Positions 26,224-35,190 of a DNA stretch of 64,000 nucleotides are shown in pieces. The notes under the pieces are model-generated. The model did not search any database and had not been told where the DNA came from. It was given only the letters and a program-made list of their open reading frames with translations. Position 1 is the stretch's first letter. Each line of letters starts with the position of its first letter. The stretch covers positions 248,001-312,000 of the forward strand of contig NZ_KB899538.1 in the NCBI RefSeq assembly GCF_000378305.1. The letters are read 5' to 3'. Position numbers and translations under genes: made by a program. This DNA is from Thioalkalivibrio sp. ALJ12 (GTDB lineage Bacteria > Pseudomonadota > Gammaproteobacteria > Ectothiorhodospirales > Ectothiorhodospiraceae).

Positions 26224-27293
26224 TGCCTCTCGTTGCCCACTCCGACCTGCCCACCTTCGCCCGCCTGAAGAGCGAGGGCGAGACCGTACTGCCCAGCGAC
26301 TTCGCCCAGCAGCAGGAGATCCGCGCGCTGCACATCGGGCTGCTGAACATGATGCCGGACGCCGCCCTGGCGGCCACCGAGCGCCAGTTCTTCCGCCTGA
26401 TTGGCGAGAGCAACCAGATCGCGCAGTTCTACATCCATCCCTTTACCCTGCCGCAACTCAAGCGCGGGCCGAAGGGGCGCGATCACATCAAGCAGTACTA
26501 CGAGGACTTCGAGGATCTGAAGAAGGATGGCCTCGACGCGCTGATCATCACCGGGGCCAACGTGACCCAGCCCGATCTGGCGCTGGAGCCGTTCTGGGAG
26601 CCCCTGGCGGAGGTCGTCGACTGGGCCTGGGACAACGTGACCTCCACGCTGTGCTCCTGCCTTGCCACCCACGCCGTACTGCAGGCCCGCTACGGCGAGC
26701 ATCGCGTGCACATGGGCGAGAAGCTGTGGGGCGTGTTCCCGCATCGCGTGGTGGACCGCGGCCACCCGCTGGTCACCGGCGTGAACACGCGTTTCGACGT
26801 GCCACACTCGCGCTACAACGACGTCTCGCGCGAGCAGTTCGAGCGCCACGGCCTGCGTGTACTGGTGGAGAGCGAGCAGTCCGGCATCCATCTGGGTGCA
26901 TCACCGGATGGTTTCCGCATGGTCTTCTTCCAGGGGCATCCGGAGTACGACTCGATCAGCCTGCTCAAGGAGTACAAGCGCGAGGTCGTGCGCTACATCC
27001 AGGGCGAGCGCGAGAGCTATCCGCCCCTGCCGGAGAACTACCTGCTGCCGCAGGCGGCGGCGATCCTCGACGAGCACCGCGAGCATGTGCAGGTCGCGGT
27101 CGAGCACTGCACCGAGATCCCGGCACTGCCGGAGGCACTGCTGCTCGACCGCCTGGACAACACCTGGCACGACACCGCACTGGCGGTGATGAACAACTGG
27201 CTGGGCAACGTCTACCAGCTGACGAACCTCGACCGGCGCAAGCCGTTTCGCGACAGCGTCGACCCGAACGACCCGCTCGCCGGGCGGCGCTAA
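26223..27293 (+). CDS. metA: Homoserine O-succinyltransferase (MetA/HST family)
   Basis: 356 aa from the ATG at 26223. The class I glutamine-amidotransferase-like fold of MetA is recognised by HIGLLNMMPDAALAATERQF (residues about 36-55), catalytic Cys in STLCSCLATHAVL and catalytic His in FFQGHPEYD. It activates homoserine for methionine synthesis. Whether the acyl donor is succinyl- or acetyl-CoA is not decided by what I can see. The start overlaps the NTPase stop. Confidence 0.92.
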   Translation: MPLVAHSDLPTFARLKSEGETVLPSDFAQQQEIRALHIGLLNMMPDAALAATERQFFRLIGESNQIAQFYIHPFTLPQLKRGPKGRDHIKQYYEDFEDLKKDGLDALIITGANVTQPDLALEPFWEPLAEVVDWAWDNVTSTLCSCLATHAVLQARYGEHRVHMGEKLWGVFPHRVVDRGHPLVTGVNTRFDVPHSRYNDVSREQFERHGLRVLVESEQSGIHLGASPDGFRMVFFQGHPEYDSISLLKEYKREVVRYIQGERESYPPLPENYLLPQAAAILDEHREHVQVAVEHCTEIPALPEALLLDRLDNTWHDTALAVMNNWLGNVYQLTNLDRRKPFRDSVDPNDPLAGRR

Positions 27294-27307
27294 TCCGGCT
27301 CTGCCCC

Positions 27308-27408
27308 TCATGGCGAGGAGGTGACGAGGCAGCCTCCTGACGATGGCAGGGCCGCGGGGCCGGTTGTTTCGAGAATCGATGGATTCGTCGCTTCGCTCCT
27401 CGCAATGA
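27308..27408. repeat. Palindromic intergenic repeat (TCATTGCGAGGAG type)
   Basis: Ends TCATGGCGAGGAG (27308-27320) and CTCCTCGCAATGA (27396-27408) are inverted copies with one mismatch, enclosing about 75 nt including CGTCGCTTCGCTCC. Repeats with this TCATTGCGAGGAGCGAAGCGACG signature occur in many bacterial genomes. It separates metA from the MFS gene and codes for nothing. Confidence 0.65.
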
Positions 27409-27444
27409 CAGCGCGGGGGGATCTCCTCGTAACCAGGGATACCG

Positions 27445-28785
27445 ATGGCCGAGACTGATTCGGAAAAGCTGCCGCGTCCGATCCTGCACCTGTACGAGAC
27501 CATCGCCGGGGAAGAGGACGCGCGCGTCTGCAAGGACATCCCGGAGGATGCCTGCCGCGCGCAGCCGGTCAATTTCTTCGTCCACCTGGTCTCCAACACG
27601 CTGAGCAAGATTGGCGACGAGCTGGCCTCGGCGCGGCTGGTGCTGGCCTGGCTGCTGGGGGCACTAGGCGCCCCGGCCGCGTTTGCCGGCTTCCTCGTCC
27701 CGATCCGCGAATCGGGGTCGCTGCTCCCGCAGCTGTTCGTCGCCGCCTCCATTCGCCGCCGCGCCATCCGCAAGGGGTTCTGGATCCTGGGCTCGGTCCT
27801 CTCCGGGCTGGCGGTCGCCGGCATGGCGATCGTCGCCCTGACCCTGGAGGGCGCGGCGGCGGGCTGGGCGATCCTCGGGCTGCTGACCGTGTTCGCGCTG
27901 GCGCGCGGGATCAATTCGGTGGCCGCGAAGGACGTGCTCGGCAAGACGATTGCCAAGCAGCGCCGCGGCACCGTGATGGGCTATGCCGCCTCGCTGGCCG
28001 GCTTCTTCACGCTGGGGCTGGGGGTCTATCTGACCCTGGCGAACCTCGAGGATGCCGGTATTGGCATATTCGTCGCCCTGTTGGCCGCCTCCGCCGGCGC
28101 CTGGTGGGTGGCGGCCGCGACCTTTACGCGCCTGCACGAGGCCCCGGGCTCCACCGAGGGCGGCGGCAACGCGATCACCCAGGCGCTGTCCTCGGTACGC
28201 CTGCTGTGGACCGACCGCGCGTTCGGGCACTTCGTGTTCACCCGCGCGCTGCTGATGAGCACGGCCCTGGCGCTGCCGTTCTATGTGCTGCTGGCCGAAG
28301 ATGCGACCTCGGGGGATCTGGGCACGCTGGGGCTGCTGATCCTGGCCAGCGGGCTGGCCTCGGCGGTCAGCGCCCCGGTCTGGGGACGCCTGTCCGATCG
28401 TTCCTCCCGCTGGGTACTGATTCTCTCGGGCCTGCTGGCCGCAGGGCTCGGCATCCTGGTCGCCCTGGGTGTCTGGTTCGCGCCGGTGGATACCGACTCG
28501 GCGCTGGTGCCGGGCGGGGTCGTCTACGCGCTGCTGTTCTTCCTGCTGGGGGTCAGCCATGCCGGCGTGCGGCTGGGGCGCAAGACCTATCTGGTGGACA
28601 TGGCCACCGAGAAGACCCGCGCCGCGTTCACCGCCGTCAGCAATACCGTGATCGGCGCGCTGCTGCTCGTGGGCGGGCTGTTCGGGCTGCTGGCCCAGCT
28701 CGCGGGCACCGAGGTCGCGATTTTCGTGCTCGCCCTGATGAGCCTGGCCGGCGCGGTCAGCGCCTGGTGGATGGGCGAGGCCTGA
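27445..28785 (+). CDS. MFS transporter
   Basis: 446 aa. A cytosolic N-terminus of about 50 residues precedes roughly 10-12 hydrophobic helices; the MFS loop motif appears as FLVPIRESGSLLPQLFVAASIRRRAIRKGFW. The C-half has VWGRLSDRSSRWVL, the equivalent loop. It resembles sugar/drug-type MFS proteins but no substrate can be named. It is separated from metA by a repeat and its stop is 6 nt from the convergent trmB stop. Confidence 0.85.
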   Translation: MAETDSEKLPRPILHLYETIAGEEDARVCKDIPEDACRAQPVNFFVHLVSNTLSKIGDELASARLVLAWLLGALGAPAAFAGFLVPIRESGSLLPQLFVAASIRRRAIRKGFWILGSVLSGLAVAGMAIVALTLEGAAAGWAILGLLTVFALARGINSVAAKDVLGKTIAKQRRGTVMGYAASLAGFFTLGLGVYLTLANLEDAGIGIFVALLAASAGAWWVAAATFTRLHEAPGSTEGGGNAITQALSSVRLLWTDRAFGHFVFTRALLMSTALALPFYVLLAEDATSGDLGTLGLLILASGLASAVSAPVWGRLSDRSSRWVLILSGLLAAGLGILVALGVWFAPVDTDSALVPGGVVYALLFFLLGVSHAGVRLGRKTYLVDMATEKTRAAFTAVSNTVIGALLLVGGLFGLLAQLAGTEVAIFVLALMSLAGAVSAWWMGEA

Positions 28786-28791
28786 GGCCCG

Positions 28792-29520
28792 TCAGGCCTC
28801 GGCGTCGGTGCGCCTGTAGAGGAGATCGGCCACCGCGTGGCCGCGCCGCTCGCCGCGCCGCTCGAACTTGGTCACCGGGCGTTCCGGCGGCCGCCCCGGG
28901 GCCGGCACCGGGCCATCCGGTTCAAACCACGGCGCGCACTCTTCCAGTACCGCCATCATGTGCTCGGCGTATTCGGCCCAGTCGGTCGCCAGGTGCAGCC
29001 GCCCGCCCGGGCGCATACGCGAGGCCAGCAGGCGCACGAACGGTGGCTGGATCAAGCGGCGCTTGTGGTGGCGCTTCTTGTGCCAGGGATCGGGGAAATA
29101 CACCTGAACCCCGTCCAGGGCCGCCGGCGCGATGTAGTGCTCCAGCAGTTCCACGGCGTCGTGGTCGGAGACGCGCACGTTGGTCAGACCGCGCTGCTCC
29201 ACCTCGCGCAGCAGGTGACCCACGCCCGGGCGATGAACCTCGGTGCCGATGTAATCGCGCCCCGGGTTCTGCGCGGCCTGCTCGGCCAGGCTCTCGCCGT
29301 CGCCAAAGCCGATCTCCAGCGTGACCGGCGCTTCGCGGCCGAAGACGGCCGCCAGGTCCAGCGGTGCCGCGGGCTCCGGCAGCGCGAGCCCGAAGCGCGG
29401 CAACAGCTCGTCCAGCGCACGCTGCTGGCCCGGCGTCAGCCGCCCCTCGCGGCGCACGAAACTGCGGATACGCCGGTAAAAGGGCTTGTCCTCGGAGGCA
29501 GAATCAGCAGACTCACTCAT
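28792..29520 (-). CDS. trmB: tRNA (guanine-N7)-methyltransferase
   Basis: 242 aa. SAM motif LEIGFGDGESLAEQA (residues about 73-87) and the TrmB signature VYFPDPWHKKRHHKRRL (about 139-155) are intact. It makes m7G46 in the variable loop of many tRNAs. It starts 2 nt from the thiG stop, hence is probably transcribed with thiS-thiG, an arrangement common in gammaproteobacteria. Confidence 0.95.
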   Translation of the reverse strand: MSESADSASEDKPFYRRIRSFVRREGRLTPGQQRALDELLPRFGLALPEPAAPLDLAAVFGREAPVTLEIGFGDGESLAEQAAQNPGRDYIGTEVHRPGVGHLLREVEQRGLTNVRVSDHDAVELLEHYIAPAALDGVQVYFPDPWHKKRHHKRRLIQPPFVRLLASRMRPGGRLHLATDWAEYAEHMMAVLEECAPWFEPDGPVPAPGRPPERPVTKFERRGERRGHAVADLLYRRTDAEA

Positions 29521-29522
29521 GC

Positions 29523-30329
29523 TCAGCTGAAGAACAGGCCGGTCTGCGGCGAGGAGGCCGAGGCGTAGCGGCGCGGCGCCATGCGCCCGGCACGGTAGGC
29601 CTGACGCCCGGCGATGATCGCGTGACGCATGGCCGAGGCCATCATCACCGGGTCCTCGGCAGCCGCGATGGCGGTATTCATCAGCACCCCGTCGCAGCCC
29701 AGCTCCATCGCGATTGCGGCATCCGAGGCCGTGCCGACACCGGCATCGACCAGCACCGGAACGTTGGCGTTTTCGACGATCTCGCGGATGTTGTAGCGGT
29801 TCTGGATACCCAGCCCGGAGCCGATCGGGGCGGCCAGCGGCATGATCGCCAGACAGCCGATCTCTTCCAGGCGCTTCGCCAGCAGCGGATCGTCGGTGGT
29901 GTAGACCATCACGTCGAAGCCCTCGGCGACCAGGGTCTCGGCGGCCTTCACGGTCTCGAAGACATCCGGGTACAAGGTCTTCTCGTCGCCCAGGACCTCC
30001 AGCTTCACCAGGTTGTGCCCGTCCAGCAGCTCGCGCGCCAGGCGGCAGGTACGGATCGCGTCATCGGCGGTAAAGCAGCCGGCCGTGTTCGGCAGCAGCG
30101 TGTAGCGCTCCGGCGAGATCACGTCCAGCAGGTTGGGCTCGTCCGGGTTCTGGCCGATGTTGGTGCGGCGGATCGCGACCGTGACGATCTCCGCCCCGCT
30201 GGCCTCAATGGCATCACGGGTCTGATCGAGATCGCGGTACTTGCCTGTGCCCACCAGCAGACGGGAGGTGAACTCGCGTGAACCCACGCGGAAGAGGTCG
30301 TCGGCAGACGCGGCGGCCGATTCGGTCAT
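29523..30329 (-). CDS. thiG: Thiazole synthase
   Basis: 268 aa from the ATG at 30329; the frame is open further upstream, but that stretch overlaps thiS. It forms the thiazole phosphate of thiamine from 1-deoxyxylulose 5-phosphate, dehydroglycine and ThiS-thiocarboxylate. Motifs: [11 protein letters not shown], the Schiff-base Lys in LVKLEVLGD (about residue 107), and [20 protein letters not shown]. Downstream of thiS. Confidence 0.95.
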   Translation of the reverse strand: MTESAAASADDLFRVGSREFTSRLLVGTGKYRDLDQTRDAIEASGAEIVTVAIRRTNIGQNPDEPNLLDVISPERYTLLPNTAGCFTADDAIRTCRLARELLDGHNLVKLEVLGDEKTLYPDVFETVKAAETLVAEGFDVMVYTTDDPLLAKRLEEIGCLAIMPLAAPIGSGLGIQNRYNIREIVENANVPVLVDAGVGTASDAAIAMELGCDGVLMNTAIAAAEDPVMMASAMRHAIIAGRQAYRAGRMAPRRYASASSPQTGLFFS

Positions 30330-30372
30330 GGTGATTCCTTCGTTGAAAGTAGTTACGGACGGCGACTCGGAC

Positions 30373-30579
30373 TCAACCGCCCCCAATCGCCTGCACGATC
30401 TCCACGCGATCGCCGGGATGCAACGGGTGCGCGGCGTGCTCGCTGCGCGGTACCAGCTCCTCGTTGACCTCCACTGCCAGGCGGCGACCGCCCAGGCCAC
30501 GCGCCTCGATCAGCGCAGCCAGGGTGGCCTCGCCATCTTCGGGGAGTTCGAAGGGTTCGCCGTTCAGCTGAATCTGCAT
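30373..30579 (-). CDS. thiS: Sulfur carrier protein ThiS
   Basis: 68 aa from the ATG at 30579. A ubiquitin-like fold with the required C-terminal Gly-Gly (AIGGG) that becomes the thiocarboxylate sulfur donor to ThiG. Start [13 protein letters not shown] and the segment [15 protein letters not shown] are typical. First gene of thiS-thiG-trmB. No TPP riboswitch is apparent upstream, where the tRNA-Gly gene begins on the other strand. Confidence 0.93.
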   Translation of the reverse strand: MQIQLNGEPFELPEDGEATLAALIEARGLGGRRLAVEVNEELVPRSEHAAHPLHPGDRVEIVQAIGGG

Positions 30580-30604
30580 AGTTCTTCGACTGGTCAATTT
30601 GCCG

Positions 30605-30633
30605 TTGAGCCGGAGGCCAACAAGACCTACAAT
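30605..30633 (+). promoter_or_regulatory. Promoter of tRNA-Gly
   Basis: TTGAGC, 17-nt spacer, TACAAT, ending 11 nt before the tRNA. Confidence 0.7.
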
Positions 30634-30644
30634 CGCCGACTCAA

Positions 30645-30718
30645 GCGGGTGTAGTTCAATGGTAGAACGGGAGCTTCCCAAGCTCTTAATGTGGGTTCGA
30701 TTCCCATCACCCGCTCCA
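30645..30718 (+). tRNA. tRNA-Gly (anticodon CCC)
   Basis: 74 nt including encoded CCA. The acceptor arm GCGGGTG pairs with CACCCGC, the D-arm is GTTC..GAAC, the anticodon loop is TTCCCAA on a GGAGC/GCTCT stem, and the T-loop is TTCGATT. Reads GGG. Confidence 0.96.
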
Positions 30719-30802
30719 TTCTATCAGAGGCTTGCGCCTCCGGACCCCCATCGGACTGACGTGATCTGGACGCGATCCAGCAGCTGTTATATTGTCCGGA
30801 AT

Positions 30803-31240
30803 ATGTCTGCTACATCTGACAATCCGAATCTGCTGGACGTCGACGACGCCCGCGCGTTGCTGCGCGAACACACGATCTCTCCGACGGAGCAGCGCGTGGA
30901 GATTGCACGCGTAATGTTCGCGCGTCATCAGCACCTGAGCGCCGAACAAATCCTCGGCCGCCTGGTGCAGCATTCGTCGCGCGTCTCCAAGGCCACGGTC
31001 TACAACACGCTCAAGCTGTTCGCAGAGAAGGGCCTGGTGCGCGAGGTCGTGATCGACCCGACCAAGCTTTTCTACGACTCAAACCTGAATCCGCACCACC
31101 ACCTGTTCCACACCGACACCGGCGAGCTGGAAGACGTCGATCCCGCACGGGTCGATATCTCGCACCTGCCCCCGCTGCCGGAAGGCAAAGAGCTGCTGGG
31201 TGTGGACGTGATTATTCGGGTCAGCGAGCGCACGGCCTGA
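30803..31240 (+). CDS. Fur-family transcriptional regulator (Irr/PerR-like)
   Basis: 145 aa from the ATG at 30803. Winged helix: ISPTEQRVEIARVMFARHQHLSAEQI and SKATVYNTLKLFAEKGLVREV. The metal-binding domain has NPHHHLFHTDTGELEDVDP, with the HHH run seen in Irr and PerR-like members. It has no CXXC pairs for a structural zinc, unlike the zur product at 6555 or classical Fur. It may respond to haem, iron or peroxide. It is monocistronic between two tRNA genes; the AT-rich TTATATTGTCC just before the ATG may be its promoter or operator. Confidence 0.87.
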   Translation: MSATSDNPNLLDVDDARALLREHTISPTEQRVEIARVMFARHQHLSAEQILGRLVQHSSRVSKATVYNTLKLFAEKGLVREVVIDPTKLFYDSNLNPHHHLFHTDTGELEDVDPARVDISHLPPLPEGKELLGVDVIIRVSERTA

Positions 31241-31270
31241 TCCGGAACCCGCGCCGCCGGTCGCGCGGGA

Positions 31271-31299
31271 TTGTTGTCGAGCCCCACCCCCGCTATTAT
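31271..31299 (+). promoter_or_regulatory. Promoter of tRNA-Thr
   Basis: TTGTTG, 17-nt spacer, TATTAT, ending 10 nt before the tRNA. Confidence 0.65.
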
Positions 31300-31309
31300 G
31301 GCGCGCTTC

Positions 31310-31385
31310 GCCGACGTAGCTCAGTTGGTAGAGCAATCGATTCGTAATCGATAGGTCGCAGGTTCGACTCCTGCCGTCGGCACCA
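31310..31385 (+). tRNA. tRNA-Thr (anticodon CGT)
   Basis: 76 nt including CCA. Acceptor GCCGACG/CGTCGGC; anticodon loop TTCGTAA on stem ATCGA/TCGAT; T-loop TTCGACT. Reads ACG. Confidence 0.96.
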
Positions 31386-31428
31386 TTTCCCCCTCCCTGC
31401 TCCCTCTTGCGCCTGTTCGCAGAACGGC

Positions 31429-32751
31429 TCAGGAGCCTTTTGGCTTGCCGCCCCCGCTGCGATGGCGGTGCCCGCCGCCGCCCGACGGTTTACCCGATCC
31501 GCGCGCACCGCCACGTCCACCGCCGCCGCGCCGGTCGTCGCGCGGCTTGCGCGGGCGCGGCTTGGGGCGCACCGGGTCGCTGAACAGGGCTGCGGGGTCC
31601 ACGGTCTCCGTGGGGATCCGTTCGCCGAGATAGGACTCGATGTCCGGCAGGTAGAACGCGGAGTCCTCGCAACCGAAGCTGATGGCGTCGCCCTCGGCCC
31701 CGGCGCGCGCCGTGCGCCCGATGCGGTGCACGTAGTCCTCGCCCGACTGCGGCAGATCGAAGTTGAACACGTGGGTCACGGCCGGGATGTGCAGTCCGCG
31801 CGCCGCGACATCGGTCGCCACCAGAAAGGCGTACTCGCCTGCGGTGAAGCGCTCCAGCAGGCTCGAGCGCTTGTTCTGCGGCACATCACCCGAGAGCAGC
31901 GCGGCCTTCTGCCCGTTCACGTTCAGCCAGTCGCAGACCTTCTCGGCCCCGTGCTTGGTGTTCACGAACACGATGGCCCGCTCCGGCTTGAGATCGCGCG
32001 CCAGCCCCAGCAGCAGCGGGATTTTTTCCTCGTTCGCCGGGTAGTAGATCACCTGGCGCACGCGATCCGCGGTCAGGGTCTCGGCCTCGACCTGGACCTT
32101 TTCCGGGTTGCTCATGTGCTCGTAGGCCAGCTCCATCACACGCAGCGACAGCGTGGCCGAGAACAGCATGGACAGCCGCTCGCTGGCCGGCGCGCAGCGA
32201 CGCATCAGGAAACGCACGTCCTTGATGAAACCGAGATCGAACATGCGATCGGCCTCGTCCAGCACCACCACCTCGGTGTGCCCGAGCCCGAACACCTTCT
32301 GCTTGAAGTAGTCGATGATCCGGCCCGGCGTACCAATCAGGATGTCGGCCCCGGCCTCCAGCTGCTCGCGCTGGCTGTCGTAACCGGTACCACCATAGGC
32401 CAGCGCCAGCTTGAGCCCGGTTTCGCGCCCCAGCATCTCGGCATCCTTGTGGATCTGGATGGCGAGTTCACGCGTCGGGGCGACGATCAGGGCGCGCACA
32501 TCGGTCGCCCGGCGATCGGGCGCGGGCGCCTGGCGCAGCAGACGGTTGAAGGTGGCGATCAGAAAGGCCGCGGTCTTGCCCGTACCGGTCTGCGCCTGCC
32601 CGGCGACATCCCGCCCGGCCAGCGCAATGGGCAGGGTCAGCGCCTGGATCGGCGTGCAGGTCTCGAAACCGGTGGCGCGGATGCCCGCCTGTACGGCCTC
32701 GGGCAGATCGAGCTGGTCGAAGCGGGGCGTTTCCTGCGCGGGATCGGTCAT
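31429..32751 (-). CDS. rhlB: DEAD-box RNA helicase RhlB
   Basis: 440 aa. Motifs in order: Q motif (FETCTPIQ), I AQTGTGKT, II VVLDEADRMFD (DEAD), III SATLS, VI YVHRIGRTARAG. The C-terminal 50 residues are Arg/Gly/Lys-rich (RGGARGSGKPSGGGG), a disordered RNA-binding tail. Divergence from trxA and then rho reproduces the rhlB-trxA-rho order of gammaproteobacteria, which supports RhlB over RhlE. Role: RNA unwinding, often with the RNase E degradosome. Confidence 0.92.
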   Translation of the reverse strand: MTDPAQETPRFDQLDLPEAVQAGIRATGFETCTPIQALTLPIALAGRDVAGQAQTGTGKTAAFLIATFNRLLRQAPAPDRRATDVRALIVAPTRELAIQIHKDAEMLGRETGLKLALAYGGTGYDSQREQLEAGADILIGTPGRIIDYFKQKVFGLGHTEVVVLDEADRMFDLGFIKDVRFLMRRCAPASERLSMLFSATLSLRVMELAYEHMSNPEKVQVEAETLTADRVRQVIYYPANEEKIPLLLGLARDLKPERAIVFVNTKHGAEKVCDWLNVNGQKAALLSGDVPQNKRSSLLERFTAGEYAFLVATDVAARGLHIPAVTHVFNFDLPQSGEDYVHRIGRTARAGAEGDAISFGCEDSAFYLPDIESYLGERIPTETVDPAALFSDPVRPKPRPRKPRDDRRGGGGRGGARGSGKPSGGGGHRHRSGGGKPKGS

Positions 32752-32856
32752 GTGAATCCTCTATTACTTGAACTGTCTGGCGATCATCGTCGATAGTAAG
32801 AGCCGTGCAGCCGGCGTTGCGGGCTGTTCCCCCAACCCAAGTGATGAGGGCTCGGA

Positions 32857-33183
32857 GTGAGCGACAAAATTGTGTACACGTCAGACGCCGGTTTCGACGA
32901 AGACGTCCTGAAGGCGGATCAGCCAGTCCTGGTGGACTACTGGGCCGAGTGGTGCGGGCCCTGCAAGATGATCGCCCCCATTCTGGATGAAATCGCCGAA
33001 GAATACGCCGGCAAGGTCAAAGTCGCCAAGCTGAACATCGACGAGAACCCGTCCACGCCGCCGAAGTACGGCATTCGCGGGATCCCGACGCTGATGCTGT
33101 TCAAGAATGGCGATGTCGAAGCCACCAAGGTCGGCGCATTGTCCAAGTCGCAGCTGACCGCTTTCCTGGACCAGCACCTCTGA
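32857..33183 (+). CDS. trxA: Thioredoxin 1
   Basis: 108 aa, GTG start. Active site WCGPCK (residues about 32-37), cis-proline [11 protein letters not shown] and total length are classical. Cytosolic disulfide reductase. Upstream TTGAAC-N18-GATAGT (32768-32797) is a possible promoter. Followed by a strong hairpin, then rho. Confidence 0.97.
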   Translation: MSDKIVYTSDAGFDEDVLKADQPVLVDYWAEWCGPCKMIAPILDEIAEEYAGKVKVAKLNIDENPSTPPKYGIRGIPTLMLFKNGDVEATKVGALSKSQLTAFLDQHL

Positions 33184-33191
33184 TCCGGCAT

Positions 33192-33219
33192 ACCCCGGGG
33201 TCGCATGCGGCCCCGGGGT
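33192..33219 (+). other. Strong hairpin after trxA
   Basis: ACCCCGGGG pairs perfectly with CCCCGGGGT and the inner CGCATGCG extends the stem. No T-tract follows, so termination is possible but unproved; it also lies in the 210-nt leader of rho. Confidence 0.55.
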
Positions 33220-33393
33220 TGCAGTACCAAAAAAACGACGCCACCAGGCCTTGCCCCAAGCGGGCGCGTCGCTTACCATCGGTTCAGTTCAGGCGGTCGC
33301 CAGACCGCAACCTGCCCCCGATACTCAATCCAAGGCAAGCCGAGCGGCCATCCCCGGTCGCCGATCATCCACGTTGAACACAGCACCCCACGA

Positions 33394-34653
<1,260 letters not shown>

Positions 34654-34679
34654 CGCGAAGCGGGCACCGCCCGCCTCCC

Positions 34680-34709
34680 GTCATCGCGAGCGCCAGCGAA
34701 GCGATCTCC
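34680..34709. repeat. Short GTCATCGCGAGCG-type intergenic repeat
   Basis: GTCATCGCGAGCGCCAGCGAAGC... belongs to the same class of widespread intergenic repeat as that at 27308, as a single arm only. A small hairpin (GCGGGC-acc-GCCCGC, 34660-34674) between the rho stop and this repeat may aid termination. Confidence 0.4.
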
Positions 34710-34747
34710 AGGGGCGGGCCATACGCTCGCCGCGCAAGGCCGGCGTA

Positions 34748-34996
34748 TCAGCCGGGCACCGGCTCGAAGCTGACCAGGCGATCCAGCCGCCACCACTGCC
34801 GTCGACCCTCGGCGTCACGCAGGATCAGGTACTCGGCCCCGCGCCGCGTGCGCAGATCCAGCGGCCGCACCACCGCAATCCGATCCATTTCGCCCCGGCG
34901 CCAGTGGGTACGCAGGTGCTGCCCGCGCAGGATCGCCAGCTCCAGCTCGGAGTAGCGCTCGCAGGCGATCGGCGTATACGGCGGGGCCACACTCAT
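34748..34996 (-). CDS. rof: Rho-binding antiterminator Rof (YaeO-like)
   Basis: 82 aa from the ATG at 34996, preceded by GGGAGGGAGG. Pattern agreement with E. coli Rof: YTPIACERYSELELAILRGQ near the start (E. coli YQPINCDDYDNLELAC), a central GAEYLILRDAEG and a final WRLDRLVSFEP (E. coli LRLDKITSF). Rof binds the Rho N-terminal domain and inhibits termination. The gene is convergent with rho, 94 nt apart, and its start overlaps the CPXCG gene by 4 nt. Confidence 0.82.
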   Translation of the reverse strand: MSVAPPYTPIACERYSELELAILRGQHLRTHWRRGEMDRIAVVRPLDLRTRRGAEYLILRDAEGRRQWWRLDRLVSFEPVPG

Positions 34997-35190
34997 CCTC
35001 CCTCCCGAATGGCCTCCACCTGCGGGATCTCGGCATCCGGGGCCTCGACGCGCCGAAACACGATGGGCGCGCAGCACACGGCGCAGTCCTCGATCCATTC
35101 CCGGTCCGCGCTGACCATATCCACCGTCGTCTCGCCCGGTTCGCCACACCAGGGGCAGGTAAAGCCGACAAACTCCACCGGTCGCATCAC
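34993..35190 (-). CDS. CPXCG-motif cysteine-rich protein
   Basis: 65 aa. CPWCG at residues 12-16 and the second CXXC pair in EDCAVCCAPI make a zinc-ribbon of the CPXCG family (function unknown). ATGA overlaps with both hemW and rof place it firmly in the operon. Confidence 0.88.
   Translation of the reverse strand: MMRPVEFVGFTCPWCGEPGETTVDMVSADREWIEDCAVCCAPIVFRRVEAPDAEIPQVEAIREGG

Noticed and set aside
30580-30644. TPP riboswitch before thiS
   Set aside because: Only about 65 nt of unassigned sequence before the tRNA-Gly gene; no THI-element pattern recognised.
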